Assembly: GCA_023300375.1 (NCBI GenBank)
Contig: JALZWO010000091.1
Span: 1-59,417, forward strand
Origin: Granulosicoccus sp.
GTDB lineage: Bacteria; Pseudomonadota; Gammaproteobacteria; Granulosicoccales; Granulosicoccaceae
Length of the DNA stretch: 59,417 bases
Direction: 5' to 3'
Within the stretch, counting starts at the first letter, position 1. Each line of letters begins with the position of its first letter. A program made the position numbers and the translations under genes. The notes under the pieces were generated by a model. It was not told the origin of the DNA, did not search any database, and saw nothing but the letters and a program-made list of their open reading frames with translations. Shown piece by piece: positions 39,337 through 48,464 of the stretch.

Positions 39337-39342
39337 TTTTTA

Positions 39343-39615
39343 ATGTCTTGCTTAAGCGCGGAACGAAAGGCGGAAATCGTCAAAGAATATCAAACAGACT
39401 CCACAGACACGGGGTCACCAGAAGTACAAGTTGCATTGTTGTCTGCGAGAATTTCACATCTGACAGAACATTTTAAAGAACATAAGCATGACCACCATTC
39501 ACGCCGTGGTCTGTTGAGAATGGTTAATCAGCGCCGTAAGTTGCTAGATTACCTGCACCGTAAAGACGCCTCGCGGTACCAGAACCTGATCAAACGTTTA
39601 GGTCTGCGTCGCTAG
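39343..39615 (+). CDS. rpsO: 30S ribosomal protein S15
   Basis: Primary-binding ribosomal protein of the 16S central domain. [35 protein letters not shown] and LLDYLHRKD are diagnostic (cited in part). 90 aa with one extra N-terminal residue relative to E. coli (a Cys at position 3). It lies between truB and pnp, as usual. Confidence 0.98.
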   Translation: MSCLSAERKAEIVKEYQTDSTDTGSPEVQVALLSARISHLTEHFKEHKHDHHSRRGLLRMVNQRRKLLDYLHRKDASRYQNLIKRLGLRR

Positions 39616-39629
39616 AAGCGCGTATCAAT

Positions 39630-39668
39630 GGCTGTCGTTTTTACAACTACTAACGACAGCCTTTCTTT
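39630..39668 (+). terminator. Hairpin between rpsO and pnp
   Basis: GGCTGTCGTT (39630-39639) pairs with AACGACAGCC (39652-39661), a perfect 10-bp stem, followed by TTTCTTT. It looks like a partial terminator, and in E. coli the same gap holds a terminator and the RNase III site through which PNPase controls its own mRNA. Confidence 0.75.
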
Positions 39669-39754
39669 CAGCAGACTAGTGAGCCTCTCTGCAAACGCCA
39701 CGCAACCTACGCGTTTTTTTACGACACGGCCATCTACCTTCTCAGGAACAATTT

Positions 39755-41860
39755 GTGACTACACATTCAAAAACATTTCAGTTCGGTAGCGAGACAGTCA
39801 CCTTGCAGACAGGCGAAATCGCCCGTCAAGCAAGTTGTGCAATCGTTGCCAGCATGGGCGACACTGTCGTTCTCGTTACCGCCGTTGGCCAGAAAAAAGC
39901 CAAGCCGGGTCAGAGTTTTTTTCCGCTGACTATCAACTACCAAGAAAAGACATACGCAGCTGGTAAAATCCCGGGCGGTTTTTTCAAGCGTGAAGGTCGT
40001 CCTAGCGAATCAGAAACTCTGATCAGTCGTTTAATCGATCGTCCATTACGACCACTTTTCCCGAAAGGCTTCCTTAATGAAGTTCAGGTTATTGCCACGG
40101 TCATGTCGCTTGACCCTGAGATCAGTGCAGATATTCCTGCGCTCATCGGGGCCTCTGCTGCATTAGCGTGCTCCGGTATGCCATTTGCTGGCCCTATTGG
40201 TGCAGCCAAGGTTGGTTATATCGACGGTGAATACGTGCTGAACCCATCTGTATCTCAAATGGAAGAATCACAACTCGATCTCGTCGTCGCTGGCACAGAT
40301 TCAGCGGTTCTGATGGTTGAATCAGAAGCTGATCAGCTCTCAGAAGAAACCATGCTTGACGCAGTAATGTTTGGCCAAGAGCAACTTCAGGTTGCTGTTA
40401 ACGCCATCAACGAACTTAAAGCTGAAGTGGCAGCTACTCCGTGGGATTGGAGTACACCAGAGCCTGACGCTACATTGGCACAACAGCTAGACGCGGCAGT
40501 TCGTGGTGATATTACTACTGCCTATCAAATTGCTGACAAGATGGAGCGTCAAGATGCTGCATCTGCTGCCAAAGCCAAAGCTGTCGAGCAGCTAGCTGCT
40601 GAAGAAGGCGCTGATGGTTTTTCTTCAAGCGATGTGAAAAGTGCATTTGCCAAGTTAGAAAAATCTATCGTTCGGCGTCGTATTGTCGATGGTGAGCCGC
40701 GTATAGATGGCCGTAAGCCTGACACAGTGCGTCCTATCACTGTTCACACCGGCGTACTGCCACGTACTCACGGTTCCGCTGTGTTCACCCGTGGTGAAAC
40801 GCAAGCTATTGTTGCTGCTACTTTGGGCACCACTCGCGACGCTCAAATCATTGATGCGCTAAGCGGTGAAAAGCGTATGGCGTTTATGCTGCATTACAAC
40901 TTTCCTCCGTATTCAGTGGGTGAGACGGGTTTTGTTGGTTCTCCTAAGCGTCGTGAAATCGGCCACGGAAAACTAGCCAAGCGCGGTGTACAGGCAGTAA
41001 TGCCAGACGAAGAAGAATTCCCATACACCATTCGCGTTGTCTCAGAGATCACTGAATCTAACGGTTCAAGCTCAATGGCATCGGTTTGTGGAACCTCTCT
41101 AGCATTGATGGACGCCGGCGTACCTTTGAAAGCACCAGTAGCAGGTATTGCTATGGGTTTGATCAAAGAAGACGACGGTTATGCAGTTCTGTCTGACATC
41201 CTTGGTGACGAAGATCACTTAGGTGACATGGACTTCAAAGTGGCCGGATCTGAGCATGGCGTTACCGCTCTCCAGATGGATATCAAAATCCAGGGAATCA
41301 CTCGCGAGATCATGGAAAAGGCGCTTGAGCAGGCTAAGGGCGGCCGCATCTGGATTCTAGGTGAGATGGCAAAAGTATTGAGTGAGGCTCGGGATGATTT
41401 GTCAGAGCACGCTCCTCGTTTCATTACCATTAAAATCAATCCTGAAAAAATTGCAGCAGTTATCGGTAAGGGCGGCGCGGTTATCCGTGCACTAACTGAA
41501 GAGACTGGCGCAACTATCGATATCGGCGACGATGGCATGATCAAAATTGCCTCTAGCGATAGATTAGCTGGCGAAGAAGCTCGTAAGCGTATAGAGCTAA
41601 TCACTGCTGATATTGAAGTGGGCACTATCTACGAAGGTAAAGTTCAGAAGCTGATGGACTTCGGTGCTTTCGTTAACATCCTGCCCGGCAAAGATGGACT
41701 GGTACACATCTCGCAAATTTCAGAGAACCGTGTACAGAACGTTGCTGACGAATTATCTGAAGGCCAGATAGTAAAAGTCAAAGTGCTTGAAGTTGATAAG
41801 CAAGGCCGAATTCGACTCAGCATGAAAGCTGTAGAAGAGGGCGAGGCTGTTTCAAGCTAG
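39755..41860 (+). CDS. pnp: Polyribonucleotide nucleotidyltransferase
   Basis: Phosphorolytic 3'-5' exoribonuclease of the RNA degradosome. Two RNase PH-like domains (about 10-230 and 315-540, including [22 protein letters not shown] in part, and [23 protein letters not shown] in part), a KH domain ([21 protein letters not shown]) and a C-terminal S1 domain ([22 protein letters not shown]). 701 aa is normal. GTG start at 39755 with AGGA 7 nt upstream. Confidence 0.98.
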   Translation: MTTHSKTFQFGSETVTLQTGEIARQASCAIVASMGDTVVLVTAVGQKKAKPGQSFFPLTINYQEKTYAAGKIPGGFFKREGRPSESETLISRLIDRPLRPLFPKGFLNEVQVIATVMSLDPEISADIPALIGASAALACSGMPFAGPIGAAKVGYIDGEYVLNPSVSQMEESQLDLVVAGTDSAVLMVESEADQLSEETMLDAVMFGQEQLQVAVNAINELKAEVAATPWDWSTPEPDATLAQQLDAAVRGDITTAYQIADKMERQDAASAAKAKAVEQLAAEEGADGFSSSDVKSAFAKLEKSIVRRRIVDGEPRIDGRKPDTVRPITVHTGVLPRTHGSAVFTRGETQAIVAATLGTTRDAQIIDALSGEKRMAFMLHYNFPPYSVGETGFVGSPKRREIGHGKLAKRGVQAVMPDEEEFPYTIRVVSEITESNGSSSMASVCGTSLALMDAGVPLKAPVAGIAMGLIKEDDGYAVLSDILGDEDHLGDMDFKVAGSEHGVTALQMDIKIQGITREIMEKALEQAKGGRIWILGEMAKVLSEARDDLSEHAPRFITIKINPEKIAAVIGKGGAVIRALTEETGATIDIGDDGMIKIASSDRLAGEEARKRIELITADIEVGTIYEGKVQKLMDFGAFVNILPGKDGLVHISQISENRVQNVADELSEGQIVKVKVLEVDKQGRIRLSMKAVEEGEAVSS

Positions 41861-41890
41861 GTTGCTTGCAAGCATCTAAGGTCTAGAAAA

Positions 41891-41914
41891 AGGGAGCCTG
41901 GCGCTCCCTTTTTT
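41891..41914 (+). terminator. Intrinsic terminator after pnp
   Basis: AGGGAGC (41891-41897) pairs with GCTCCCT (41903-41909), loop CTGGC, followed by TTTTTT. It abuts the first possible tadA start codon at 41915. Confidence 0.85.
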
Positions 41915-42397
41915 ATGTCAACTATGAACTCTCCCAATCAACAAAAGACTGACGAGCATTTCATGGCGGAGGCCTTGTGCCTTGCCGAGAATGCTGCAGC
42001 TATGGATGAAGTACCAGTCGGTGCTCTAGTGGTACTCGATGGGCAGGTGATTGGTAAAGGCTACAATCGTTGTGTGTCAAACAATGATCCTTCGGCGCAC
42101 GCTGAAATTATGGCCTTACGTGAAGCTGCCATGCACCTTGAAAACTTCAGGCTCGATGGTGCAACGCTCTACGTCACCCTCGAACCCTGTCTGATGTGTT
42201 GCGGTGCTTTATTACAAGGGCGTATAGCGCGTCTTGTGTACGGTGCCCGTGAACCACGGACTGGTGCGGTGGTCAGCGTGCATGAGTGTTTGCGAGCGGT
42301 AGGTGTCGACCATCACGTGGCCATTTGCGAAGGAATATTGCTCGACCAGAGCGCTGAGCTTTTAAAGCAGTTTTTTAACACGAAGAGGAAGTGTTGA
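41915..42397 (+). CDS. tadA: tRNA-specific adenosine deaminase
   Basis: Zinc deaminase that converts adenosine 34 to inosine in tRNA-Arg(ACG). The active site is complete: SAHAEIMAL (zinc His and catalytic Glu) and TLEPCLMCCGAL (two zinc Cys). The start is uncertain: ATG at 41915 begins right at the T-run of the pnp terminator, ATG 41924 and ATG 41963 (MAEALCLAE) are alternatives; the family core starts at the last. If the terminator is efficient, tadA depends on read-through or an undetected promoter. Confidence 0.95.
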   Translation: MSTMNSPNQQKTDEHFMAEALCLAENAAAMDEVPVGALVVLDGQVIGKGYNRCVSNNDPSAHAEIMALREAAMHLENFRLDGATLYVTLEPCLMCCGALLQGRIARLVYGAREPRTGAVVSVHECLRAVGVDHHVAICEGILLDQSAELLKQFFNTKRKC

Positions 42398-42438
42398 ACC
42401 TGCTTCGCAGCGCTATGATCGATTTCCCTGCGAACACA

Positions 42439-42564
42439 ACGTCCTCATTGCGAATTGAACGTCCTGCCCGCGGTTTGAGCGTCATTCCCGCGGTTTGAGC
42501 GTGACGCCCGCGAAGGCGGGAATCTAAGTGTTACCCAAGCATGGATCCCCACTTTCTTGGGGAT
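42439..42564. repeat. 20-nt tandem repeat capped by palindromes, second copy
   Basis: Three 20-nt units at 42439-42458, 42459-42478 and 42479-42498 (consensus RCGTCMTKCCCGCGGTTTGA) lead into CCCGC-GAAG-GCGGG (42507-42520) and then ATCCCCA/TGGGGAT (42545-42551 with 42558-42564). Same period, same CGTCATTC core and same units-then-palindrome order as 28647-28754, in opposite orientation. It lies between convergent tadA and the GST gene. Nothing else is seen in 42398-42610. Confidence 0.6.
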
Positions 42565-42610
42565 GACGAGCTGTGATTACGTGGGGATGAATTGTTGACT
42601 CAACTACCGA

Positions 42611-43228
42611 CTAACCAATCGCAAGCACCTGTTTCACAGCAGGCCGTTCAAGCATGAGTTTATGATGAGCTGCGATTAAGGGATAGTCGCTGATGGTCAC
42701 GCCATCGCCTTCCAGCCATAAGCTAATGGCAAATAGATACGGGTCGCTAATAGAGAATTTTTCACCATGCACCCACGGGCCTTGCATCATCTCGTTTTCT
42801 ATCAACGTCATACATAGCCCCATTGATGTGGGTACATACTTGCTGAGTTTTTGATGTACCACGCTATCATCTGACCAACGCGAGCCGCGCATTTTGTGCG
42901 CATGCGCCACATGTACCGTTGAGCACAGATAGCTGTTAAATGATTGGATATTGGCTTGTGCTAAAGCACTTTCAGGCAAAGCAATGGACGATTCTGGAGC
43001 TAGTTGTGCAAGATAGAAAAGGATGGCTGGCGTTTCGGTAAGTATGTTTCCATCCACAATCAATGAAGGCACACGCGCCTTAGGGTTGATTTTCAGATAC
43101 TCGCTAGACTGTTGCTGCTTGTTCGCCATGTCGATATTAACGAAAGCAAACTCTAATCCGGATTCTGCTAATGCGATATGCGTGGCAGCGCCAACAGTGG
43201 CGGTGTTCGAATGTAATTCTAGTCTCAT
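42611..43228 (-). CDS. Glutathione S-transferase family protein
   Basis: Two-domain cytosolic GST: thioredoxin-like N-terminal half (LELHSNTATVGAATHIALAESGLEF, cited in part; then the cis-Pro and glutathione-site segment RVPSLIVDGNILTETPAIL) and an all-helical C-terminal half with GEKFSISDPYLFAISLW. 205 aa. Substrate unknown. ATG at 43228; a small GGCTA/TAGCC stem lies just upstream. Stands alone, convergent with tadA. Confidence 0.92.
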   Translation of the reverse strand: MRLELHSNTATVGAATHIALAESGLEFAFVNIDMANKQQQSSEYLKINPKARVPSLIVDGNILTETPAILFYLAQLAPESSIALPESALAQANIQSFNSYLCSTVHVAHAHKMRGSRWSDDSVVHQKLSKYVPTSMGLCMTLIENEMMQGPWVHGEKFSISDPYLFAISLWLEGDGVTISDYPLIAAHHKLMLERPAVKQVLAIG

Positions 43229-43418
43229 GAAGTCAGGCTACCTTAGCCTCGTTCAATGTACAAGTACGGCTTGATACCAGCATGACGCAATGCTGTCTGT
43301 TCAGGTACAGGGGGAGGGAGGTATTAGTGGTGCCTATCGTCGCTACAGTGAAATGGTCGTCACCACGGCTTTCTTTGCATACTGCTGTCAATCGTTGCTA
43401 GGCGCATGACCGTAAATT

Positions 43419-44126
43419 TTAATTAATACGCCACCGTGATCGTGGCTTAACATTAGCAGGCACTTGCACAACGGTGTCTGGCCCAATCATGTAAAGCTTA
43501 TCGTGTTTGGAATCAGGTTCAATCAACATGCCACCTGTAAATTCTCCAAAAGCTGGCATGACCATATGTCCTTCGCGAAACCAGAATATGGGTGCGCGAA
43601 TTCCACCACGTCTTACGCTACCTATGCGCCAAGCTGGATGTATATGCCCGCTAAGTACATACCCACGAGTATCGTCCTTGGGTTCATGACGCAGCACAAG
43701 CCCGCCTAAAACAATGCCTTCTGCGTGCCAACAGATGCGTGAGTCAATAAGGTGCCTACCTGCTACACGATCATGATTGCCTGCCACTATGTCTACAGTC
43801 AGGTCTGGTTGCTCATCTAATAACTGACTTAGGTAAGTTAACCACGATTCGCTATGCAAGGGTACGTTGTGCATGAAATCACCAAGCACTATGAGTCTTT
43901 TGGCACCACTACTGTGAGCAAGTGCAAATAGCTGTTGTAACGTACGTTCGCTAATACCTCCCGGTATGGGGATGCCATTGCGTCCAAATACATGCTCTTT
44001 GCCCACGTGTACATCAGCCACAAACAGCACCGATTGTGCAGGCCAGTACATCACTCGATGAGGATGCAGTAAAAAAGACTCATTGGCCTGTTTAATTGCC
44101 AGGCACTGTGATTCGAAATGATTCAT
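43419..44126 (-). CDS. pdeM: Ligase-associated DNA damage response phosphoesterase PdeM
   Basis: Calcineurin-like metallophosphoesterase. Metal motifs in order: ADVHVGKEHVF (Asp38, His40), VLGDFMHN, VAGNHDR, and the late SGHIHPAW. 235 aa. In many bacteria it is encoded with a helicase, a metallo-beta-lactamase-fold exonuclease and an ATP-dependent DNA ligase. Here only the helicase is linked, ending 14 nt upstream, so the two form a small operon. Reaction partner DNA ends are inferred from family context. Confidence 0.9.
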   Translation of the reverse strand: MNHFESQCLAIKQANESFLLHPHRVMYWPAQSVLFVADVHVGKEHVFGRNGIPIPGGISERTLQQLFALAHSSGAKRLIVLGDFMHNVPLHSESWLTYLSQLLDEQPDLTVDIVAGNHDRVAGRHLIDSRICWHAEGIVLGGLVLRHEPKDDTRGYVLSGHIHPAWRIGSVRRGGIRAPIFWFREGHMVMPAFGEFTGGMLIEPDSKHDKLYMIGPDTVVQVPANVKPRSRWRIN

Positions 44127-44140
44127 CTTATAGCGCCACG

Positions 44141-46606
44141 TTATATTTCAGCCTTCATCTCTGTTGCCGCGCATTCGATGTCATTCAAAACACTTTCTAA
44201 GCGTGCCTGAAAACTTTGCGTGCTCATTGTCTGGCTATTGAGGCTCTCAGCCCAAAGAGGAAACGATAGGGGAGTCAGTCTTTCTATAGCATTAACATGC
44301 CACTGGCGCTTTTCAAGCCCTTTCAAGGCTGATTCAAGCCTGGTGTATTCGAGCTGTTGTTCTAGTACTTCCCGGTGGGCTTGATCCAACAATAGATTCT
44401 CTTCATCATAGTTTTTTAGAACATCGAATATCAAGCCACTGGAGGCCTGTACTTGCTTCGACGTTTTGGAGCTGCCTGGATAGCCATCAAAGACTAAGCC
44501 TGCAATGCGGGCAATATCTCGGAACCGGCGTTTAGCAATTTCACTAGAGTTCATAGAACTCAGTATGTCTTCGAGAAGATCTTCAGGCGTGAATGCGTTC
44601 TTCAATTGTTCAGTACTAAAACTAATAGGCGAGGGGCTTTGTAGTTCAAAGCCGTAATCGTTAATTTGTAAGGTAAATGTGGCTGGAGTTATTGATGCCA
44701 GCCGTTGAGCAATTACCATGGCGAGCCCTTCGTGAGCGAGTCGCCCTGCAAAGGGGAAGAAGAACAGGCTATAGCCCTCTCGGGTTTTTATAGTTTCTAT
44801 TAAAAAGTCATTAGGCCCGGGCACCATTGACCATTGTTTTTGCATCTCTAGCGTGGTGCTAATACAGCTAAGTTCACGGCTCTCTATTTGTCCATCGCGC
44901 CAAAGGTCCAGTGTTTCCTGAACACTATCGGCAAGCTCTGTACTCAGTGGCATTTGTGTGCCCCACCAACGAGGCACGGCATTGCTTCGTTTGGTGGCCT
45001 TACGGACATAGGCTGTCATATCACGTACTTGTACAAGCTCTAAGTGCTTTCCAGCAAACTGGAAGGTATTGCCAGATTTCAATCGAGCAATGAAATTCTC
45101 TTCAATTTTGCCAAGGCGTTTTCCACCTCTAAACGCCACACTTATCTGTGTATCACTGCTTATGGTGCCAATGGACATTCGGTGACGCTGTTGTATTTCA
45201 CTATTCATGACTCGGTAGGTGCCAACCACGTTAAGTACTTTATGGTATTGAGGATAGCCTTGTAGTGCTTGTCCGCCACGTGTGATGAAATCAATAACCC
45301 ATTGCCACTGTTCATTGTTTATACGGGCAAACGCGTTGGTGGTGCGTATTTCCGCCAGCATGCTATTCAATGTAAATCCACTGCCCATAGCCAGTGTCAC
45401 CAGATGTTGGCAGAGCACATCCAGGCACAACGTTGGTGATGTGCGTGCTTCTATTCGGCCATGCTGCAATGCTCTTCGTACAGCGGTTATTTCAACAAGC
45501 TCCAATACATTGGTGGGAACACAGAGCACTCGCGAAACAGAGCCTGGTCTGTGCCCACTTCTGCCTGCTCGTTGTAGCAAACGAGCGACCCCTTTGGGAC
45601 TTCCAATTTGCAACACTTGATCGACAGGGCTGAAGTCCACACCGAGATCAAGGGAAGAGGTGCAAACAACACACCTTACTGTGCCTTCTCGTAATTTGTC
45701 TTCTATGCTGGTGCGGAGCTTTCTGTCCAGTGAGCCATGATGCAATGCAATGGTTTCAAACCATTCAGGCTTTGCATCCAGCAATGCTTGAAACCATAGC
45801 TCTGCTTGTGAGCGAGTATTAGTAAACAACAAAGTAGTGCCAGCATTGTCTATAGCTTTGATAACAGGCTTTATTAGCTGCAGGCCTAAATGCCCAGACC
45901 ATTTGAAACGCTCTGAATTATCAGGTAGAACAGAATCGATCACTACTTCGCGAGGCACCACTCCTTTGATAAGCACGCCTTGGTTATTTGGTCCTAGCAG
46001 GTCAGCCATGGCTTGATCAAGATTTGCTAGTGTTGCAGACACGCCCCATACTCGCAAGGTGCCGCACAGTTGTCTTAAACGAGCCAAACACAATTGTAAT
46101 TGCACGCCTCGTTTGCTGCCCATTAGTTCATGCCATTCATCGACAACAACTGTATGGATATTTTGCAATCCAATATCGGCGCCTGGATAGCTGAGCATGA
46201 CCGATAAACTCTCTGGCGTTGTCACCAGCGCATAAGGGGGCTGCGAGCGTTGTTTGCTACGGCGGCTGGTGGATGTGTCGCCTGTTCTTATTTCAACATT
46301 GATAGGTACATCCAGCTCATCACATGTTTTCTGTAAATGGCTGCAGGTATCGTTAGCTAATGCTCGTAGCGGAGTTACCCAAAGTACGCGCAGTGGCTCG
46401 TCGGCTGCGAGTTGTTTGTTACGCATCGCGTCTTGAACGGGGCCAAGCCATGCGGCCAGTGTTTTGCCACTGCCTGTAGGAGAGTGAATTAACCCTGACT
46501 GTCCGCGATGCCAGGCATGCCACGCTTGCTTTTGAAAGTCGAAGACTGTCCAGTTGTTGTCTGCGTACCACTGGCACGTGGTTGCAATGGCGCCACGAGG
46601 TGTCAT
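44141..46606 (-). CDS. Ligase-associated Lhr-like DEXH helicase
   Basis: Superfamily 2 DNA helicase related to the Lhr core. Walker A SPTGSGKT at 42-49, Walker B DEWH at 156-159 with motif III SATLAN after it, then the second RecA domain with LLFTNTRSQAELW, SSLDLGVDFSPVDQV, and motif VI QRAGRSGHRPG. A winged-helix region and a C-terminal Lhr-specific domain follow to 821 aa. It forms a unit with pdeM (14-nt gap). The DNA ligase and exonuclease normally linked with these two are not in this window. Confidence 0.9.
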   Translation of the reverse strand: MTPRGAIATTCQWYADNNWTVFDFQKQAWHAWHRGQSGLIHSPTGSGKTLAAWLGPVQDAMRNKQLAADEPLRVLWVTPLRALANDTCSHLQKTCDELDVPINVEIRTGDTSTSRRSKQRSQPPYALVTTPESLSVMLSYPGADIGLQNIHTVVVDEWHELMGSKRGVQLQLCLARLRQLCGTLRVWGVSATLANLDQAMADLLGPNNQGVLIKGVVPREVVIDSVLPDNSERFKWSGHLGLQLIKPVIKAIDNAGTTLLFTNTRSQAELWFQALLDAKPEWFETIALHHGSLDRKLRTSIEDKLREGTVRCVVCTSSLDLGVDFSPVDQVLQIGSPKGVARLLQRAGRSGHRPGSVSRVLCVPTNVLELVEITAVRRALQHGRIEARTSPTLCLDVLCQHLVTLAMGSGFTLNSMLAEIRTTNAFARINNEQWQWVIDFITRGGQALQGYPQYHKVLNVVGTYRVMNSEIQQRHRMSIGTISSDTQISVAFRGGKRLGKIEENFIARLKSGNTFQFAGKHLELVQVRDMTAYVRKATKRSNAVPRWWGTQMPLSTELADSVQETLDLWRDGQIESRELSCISTTLEMQKQWSMVPGPNDFLIETIKTREGYSLFFFPFAGRLAHEGLAMVIAQRLASITPATFTLQINDYGFELQSPSPISFSTEQLKNAFTPEDLLEDILSSMNSSEIAKRRFRDIARIAGLVFDGYPGSSKTSKQVQASSGLIFDVLKNYDEENLLLDQAHREVLEQQLEYTRLESALKGLEKRQWHVNAIERLTPLSFPLWAESLNSQTMSTQSFQARLESVLNDIECAATEMKAEI

Positions 46607-46753
46607 AGTTGCTCACTTCTGAATAAACTTGTGCGCTGGGTGCCAGCTGGTCTTATCCATGAAGCTCTGAAGGCGACACCGAGTCCGGATTTTGCGTCAC
46701 CTGTTGCCCTGTGGCTCGTGCTGTTTAGTGTGCACATCTTCGGCCCCGATGAG

Positions 46754-47536
46754 CTAAGTGATATGAGCGACCAAAGCATCCAGCTGGGTGAAAATAGTGG
46801 CAAGCGATGTTTCATCAGACAGTCTGTGATCAGCGCCGTGTAAAAGAGTGAGTGCTGCATCGTGATCCTTTGGCAACTTGCTCATCATACGTATTGCCAG
46901 CTCAAACGGAACATCGTTATCGTGGGTGCCGTGCAGCATTCTCACTGGGCACGCTAGGGTGTTCAATGCATCGCTATGTAATAGGGACAGTTCTTTGCCA
47001 CTGTCTATAAGCGCTTGCTTAATTTTGAAGGGTTCGTCGTAGTTGTTGGGTACATCGACCACGTTGCCTTGGCTAAGATCCCAAATATCACCCACCGATA
47101 ACTTGGGCACCATCAGCTCGCTGATAAAATCGGGAGCAGCTGCTAGGAGTAGCAGGGCGTTGACTTTTTCTGGTCGTCGAAGAGCTGCCAGAGTGGCCAA
47201 CCAAGCCCCCATAGATGAACCAATAAGAATGCTTGGGTGGTGCTCATCAAGCATCGCCAAAGTGTCGTCAAGACCGTTAGAGAGTGTGAAGTCGGCAGGC
47301 GCACCGCCACTCTGGCCATGTCCGCTGTAGTCAAATCGTGTGAAATGCCACCCCTGTTCACGGCAATGGGCTTTTAAAGCCTGCGCTTTCGCACCTTGCA
47401 TAGCTGAATGGAACCCGCCACAGAACATGATGTGCGGGGCTTGAATGTCACTATTTGCCGGTGAATGCTCAAAGGCTAATTCCAGATCACCTGTGTGCGC
47501 AAAGGTGGATAAAGTTACTTCGGATGTTGTTGCCAT
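46754..47536 (-). CDS. Alpha/beta hydrolase
   Basis: Soluble alpha/beta hydrolase of 260 aa, resembling the ABHD10/YqiA-like esterase group. Oxyanion segment FCGGFHSAM near residue 38, nucleophile elbow GSSMG with Ser108, acid in HGTHDNDVP, and His in GADHRLSDE. No signal peptide. Substrate unknown. It is divergent from lutA with a 94-bp gap, and 147 bp with no gene separate its end from the helicase start. Confidence 0.88.
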   Translation of the reverse strand: MATTSEVTLSTFAHTGDLELAFEHSPANSDIQAPHIMFCGGFHSAMQGAKAQALKAHCREQGWHFTRFDYSGHGQSGGAPADFTLSNGLDDTLAMLDEHHPSILIGSSMGAWLATLAALRRPEKVNALLLLAAAPDFISELMVPKLSVGDIWDLSQGNVVDVPNNYDEPFKIKQALIDSGKELSLLHSDALNTLACPVRMLHGTHDNDVPFELAIRMMSKLPKDHDAALTLLHGADHRLSDETSLATIFTQLDALVAHIT

Positions 47537-47630
47537 TCAGTTAGTATAAGGTAGACGTAGGCTAATGACACTGTAAGCTAGGTGCCGTTTTCAATAAGCT
47601 CCTCAATTGCCGCCAGCATAAAGTTTAACT

Positions 47631-48458
47631 ATGAATAACGATTCAACGTCCCATGAATCTACCGTGTCCTCTCGCACAGTGAGTGTCGGGCTTTTTGTGA
47701 CCTGTCTGGTAGACCTTCATCGTCCGAATGTGGGCTTCGCTTCTATTAAATTACTTGAGCAGGTGGGTTGTGTCGTGAGCGTCCCGCAAATTCAAACCTG
47801 CTGTGGGCAACCTGCATACAACAGTGGTGATGATAAAACGTCGCGACAAATTGCCATGCAAACCATCAATGCATTTGCCGGTTTTGACTATGTGGTTGTG
47901 CCGTCAGGGTCTTGTGCTGGAATGCTCATTGAGCACTACCCTGAGTTATTTAAGGATGATGAGGCTGAGTTTGCAAAAGCTACCGAATTTGCCAGTCGCT
48001 GTCACGAGCTACTCAGCTTTCTGGTTGATGTTCGAGGAATGACTGACTTTGAATCAAAGTTTGATAGTAGCGTGACCTACCACGACAGCTGCAGCGGTCT
48101 GCGTGAGTTGGGAATAAAAGATCAACCGCGCGCATTAATGCAATCGGTGCAGGGACTCAAGCTTAACGAGATGAAAGACACCGATGTGTGTTGTGGCTTC
48201 GGTGGCACTTTCTGCGTTAAGTACCCTGATATTTCTGAGCGCATGGTCAGTGACAAAGCAGCGCTGGCTGTGCAGAGCGGCGCCGATACATTGTTAGGCG
48301 GAGATATGGGGTGTTTGTTAAATATCAGTGGCAGGTTAAGTCGTTTGCAGCAACCTATGCGGGTTTACCATGTGGCAGAAGTGCTCGCCAATATGGCAGA
48401 TGGTCCAGCCATTGGTGAAGGTAAACCCGTAGATCAATCTACTGCAAGTGAAGGGTAA
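47631..48458 (+). CDS. lutA: L-lactate utilisation iron-sulfur protein LutA
   Basis: First protein of the LutABC L-lactate dehydrogenase complex. Two CCG-type domains are visible: FVTCLVDLHRPNVG, QTCCGQPAYNSGDD, then SGSCAGML, TYHDSCSGLRELG, and DVCCGFGGTFCVKYP, supplying the cysteines for cluster binding. 275 aa with about 16 extra Ser/Thr-rich residues at the N-terminus. lutB follows after 6 nt. No lactate permease or lut regulator is visible next to it. Confidence 0.94.
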   Translation: MNNDSTSHESTVSSRTVSVGLFVTCLVDLHRPNVGFASIKLLEQVGCVVSVPQIQTCCGQPAYNSGDDKTSRQIAMQTINAFAGFDYVVVPSGSCAGMLIEHYPELFKDDEAEFAKATEFASRCHELLSFLVDVRGMTDFESKFDSSVTYHDSCSGLRELGIKDQPRALMQSVQGLKLNEMKDTDVCCGFGGTFCVKYPDISERMVSDKAALAVQSGADTLLGGDMGCLLNISGRLSRLQQPMRVYHVAEVLANMADGPAIGEGKPVDQSTASEG

Positions 48459-48464
48459 TCGACC

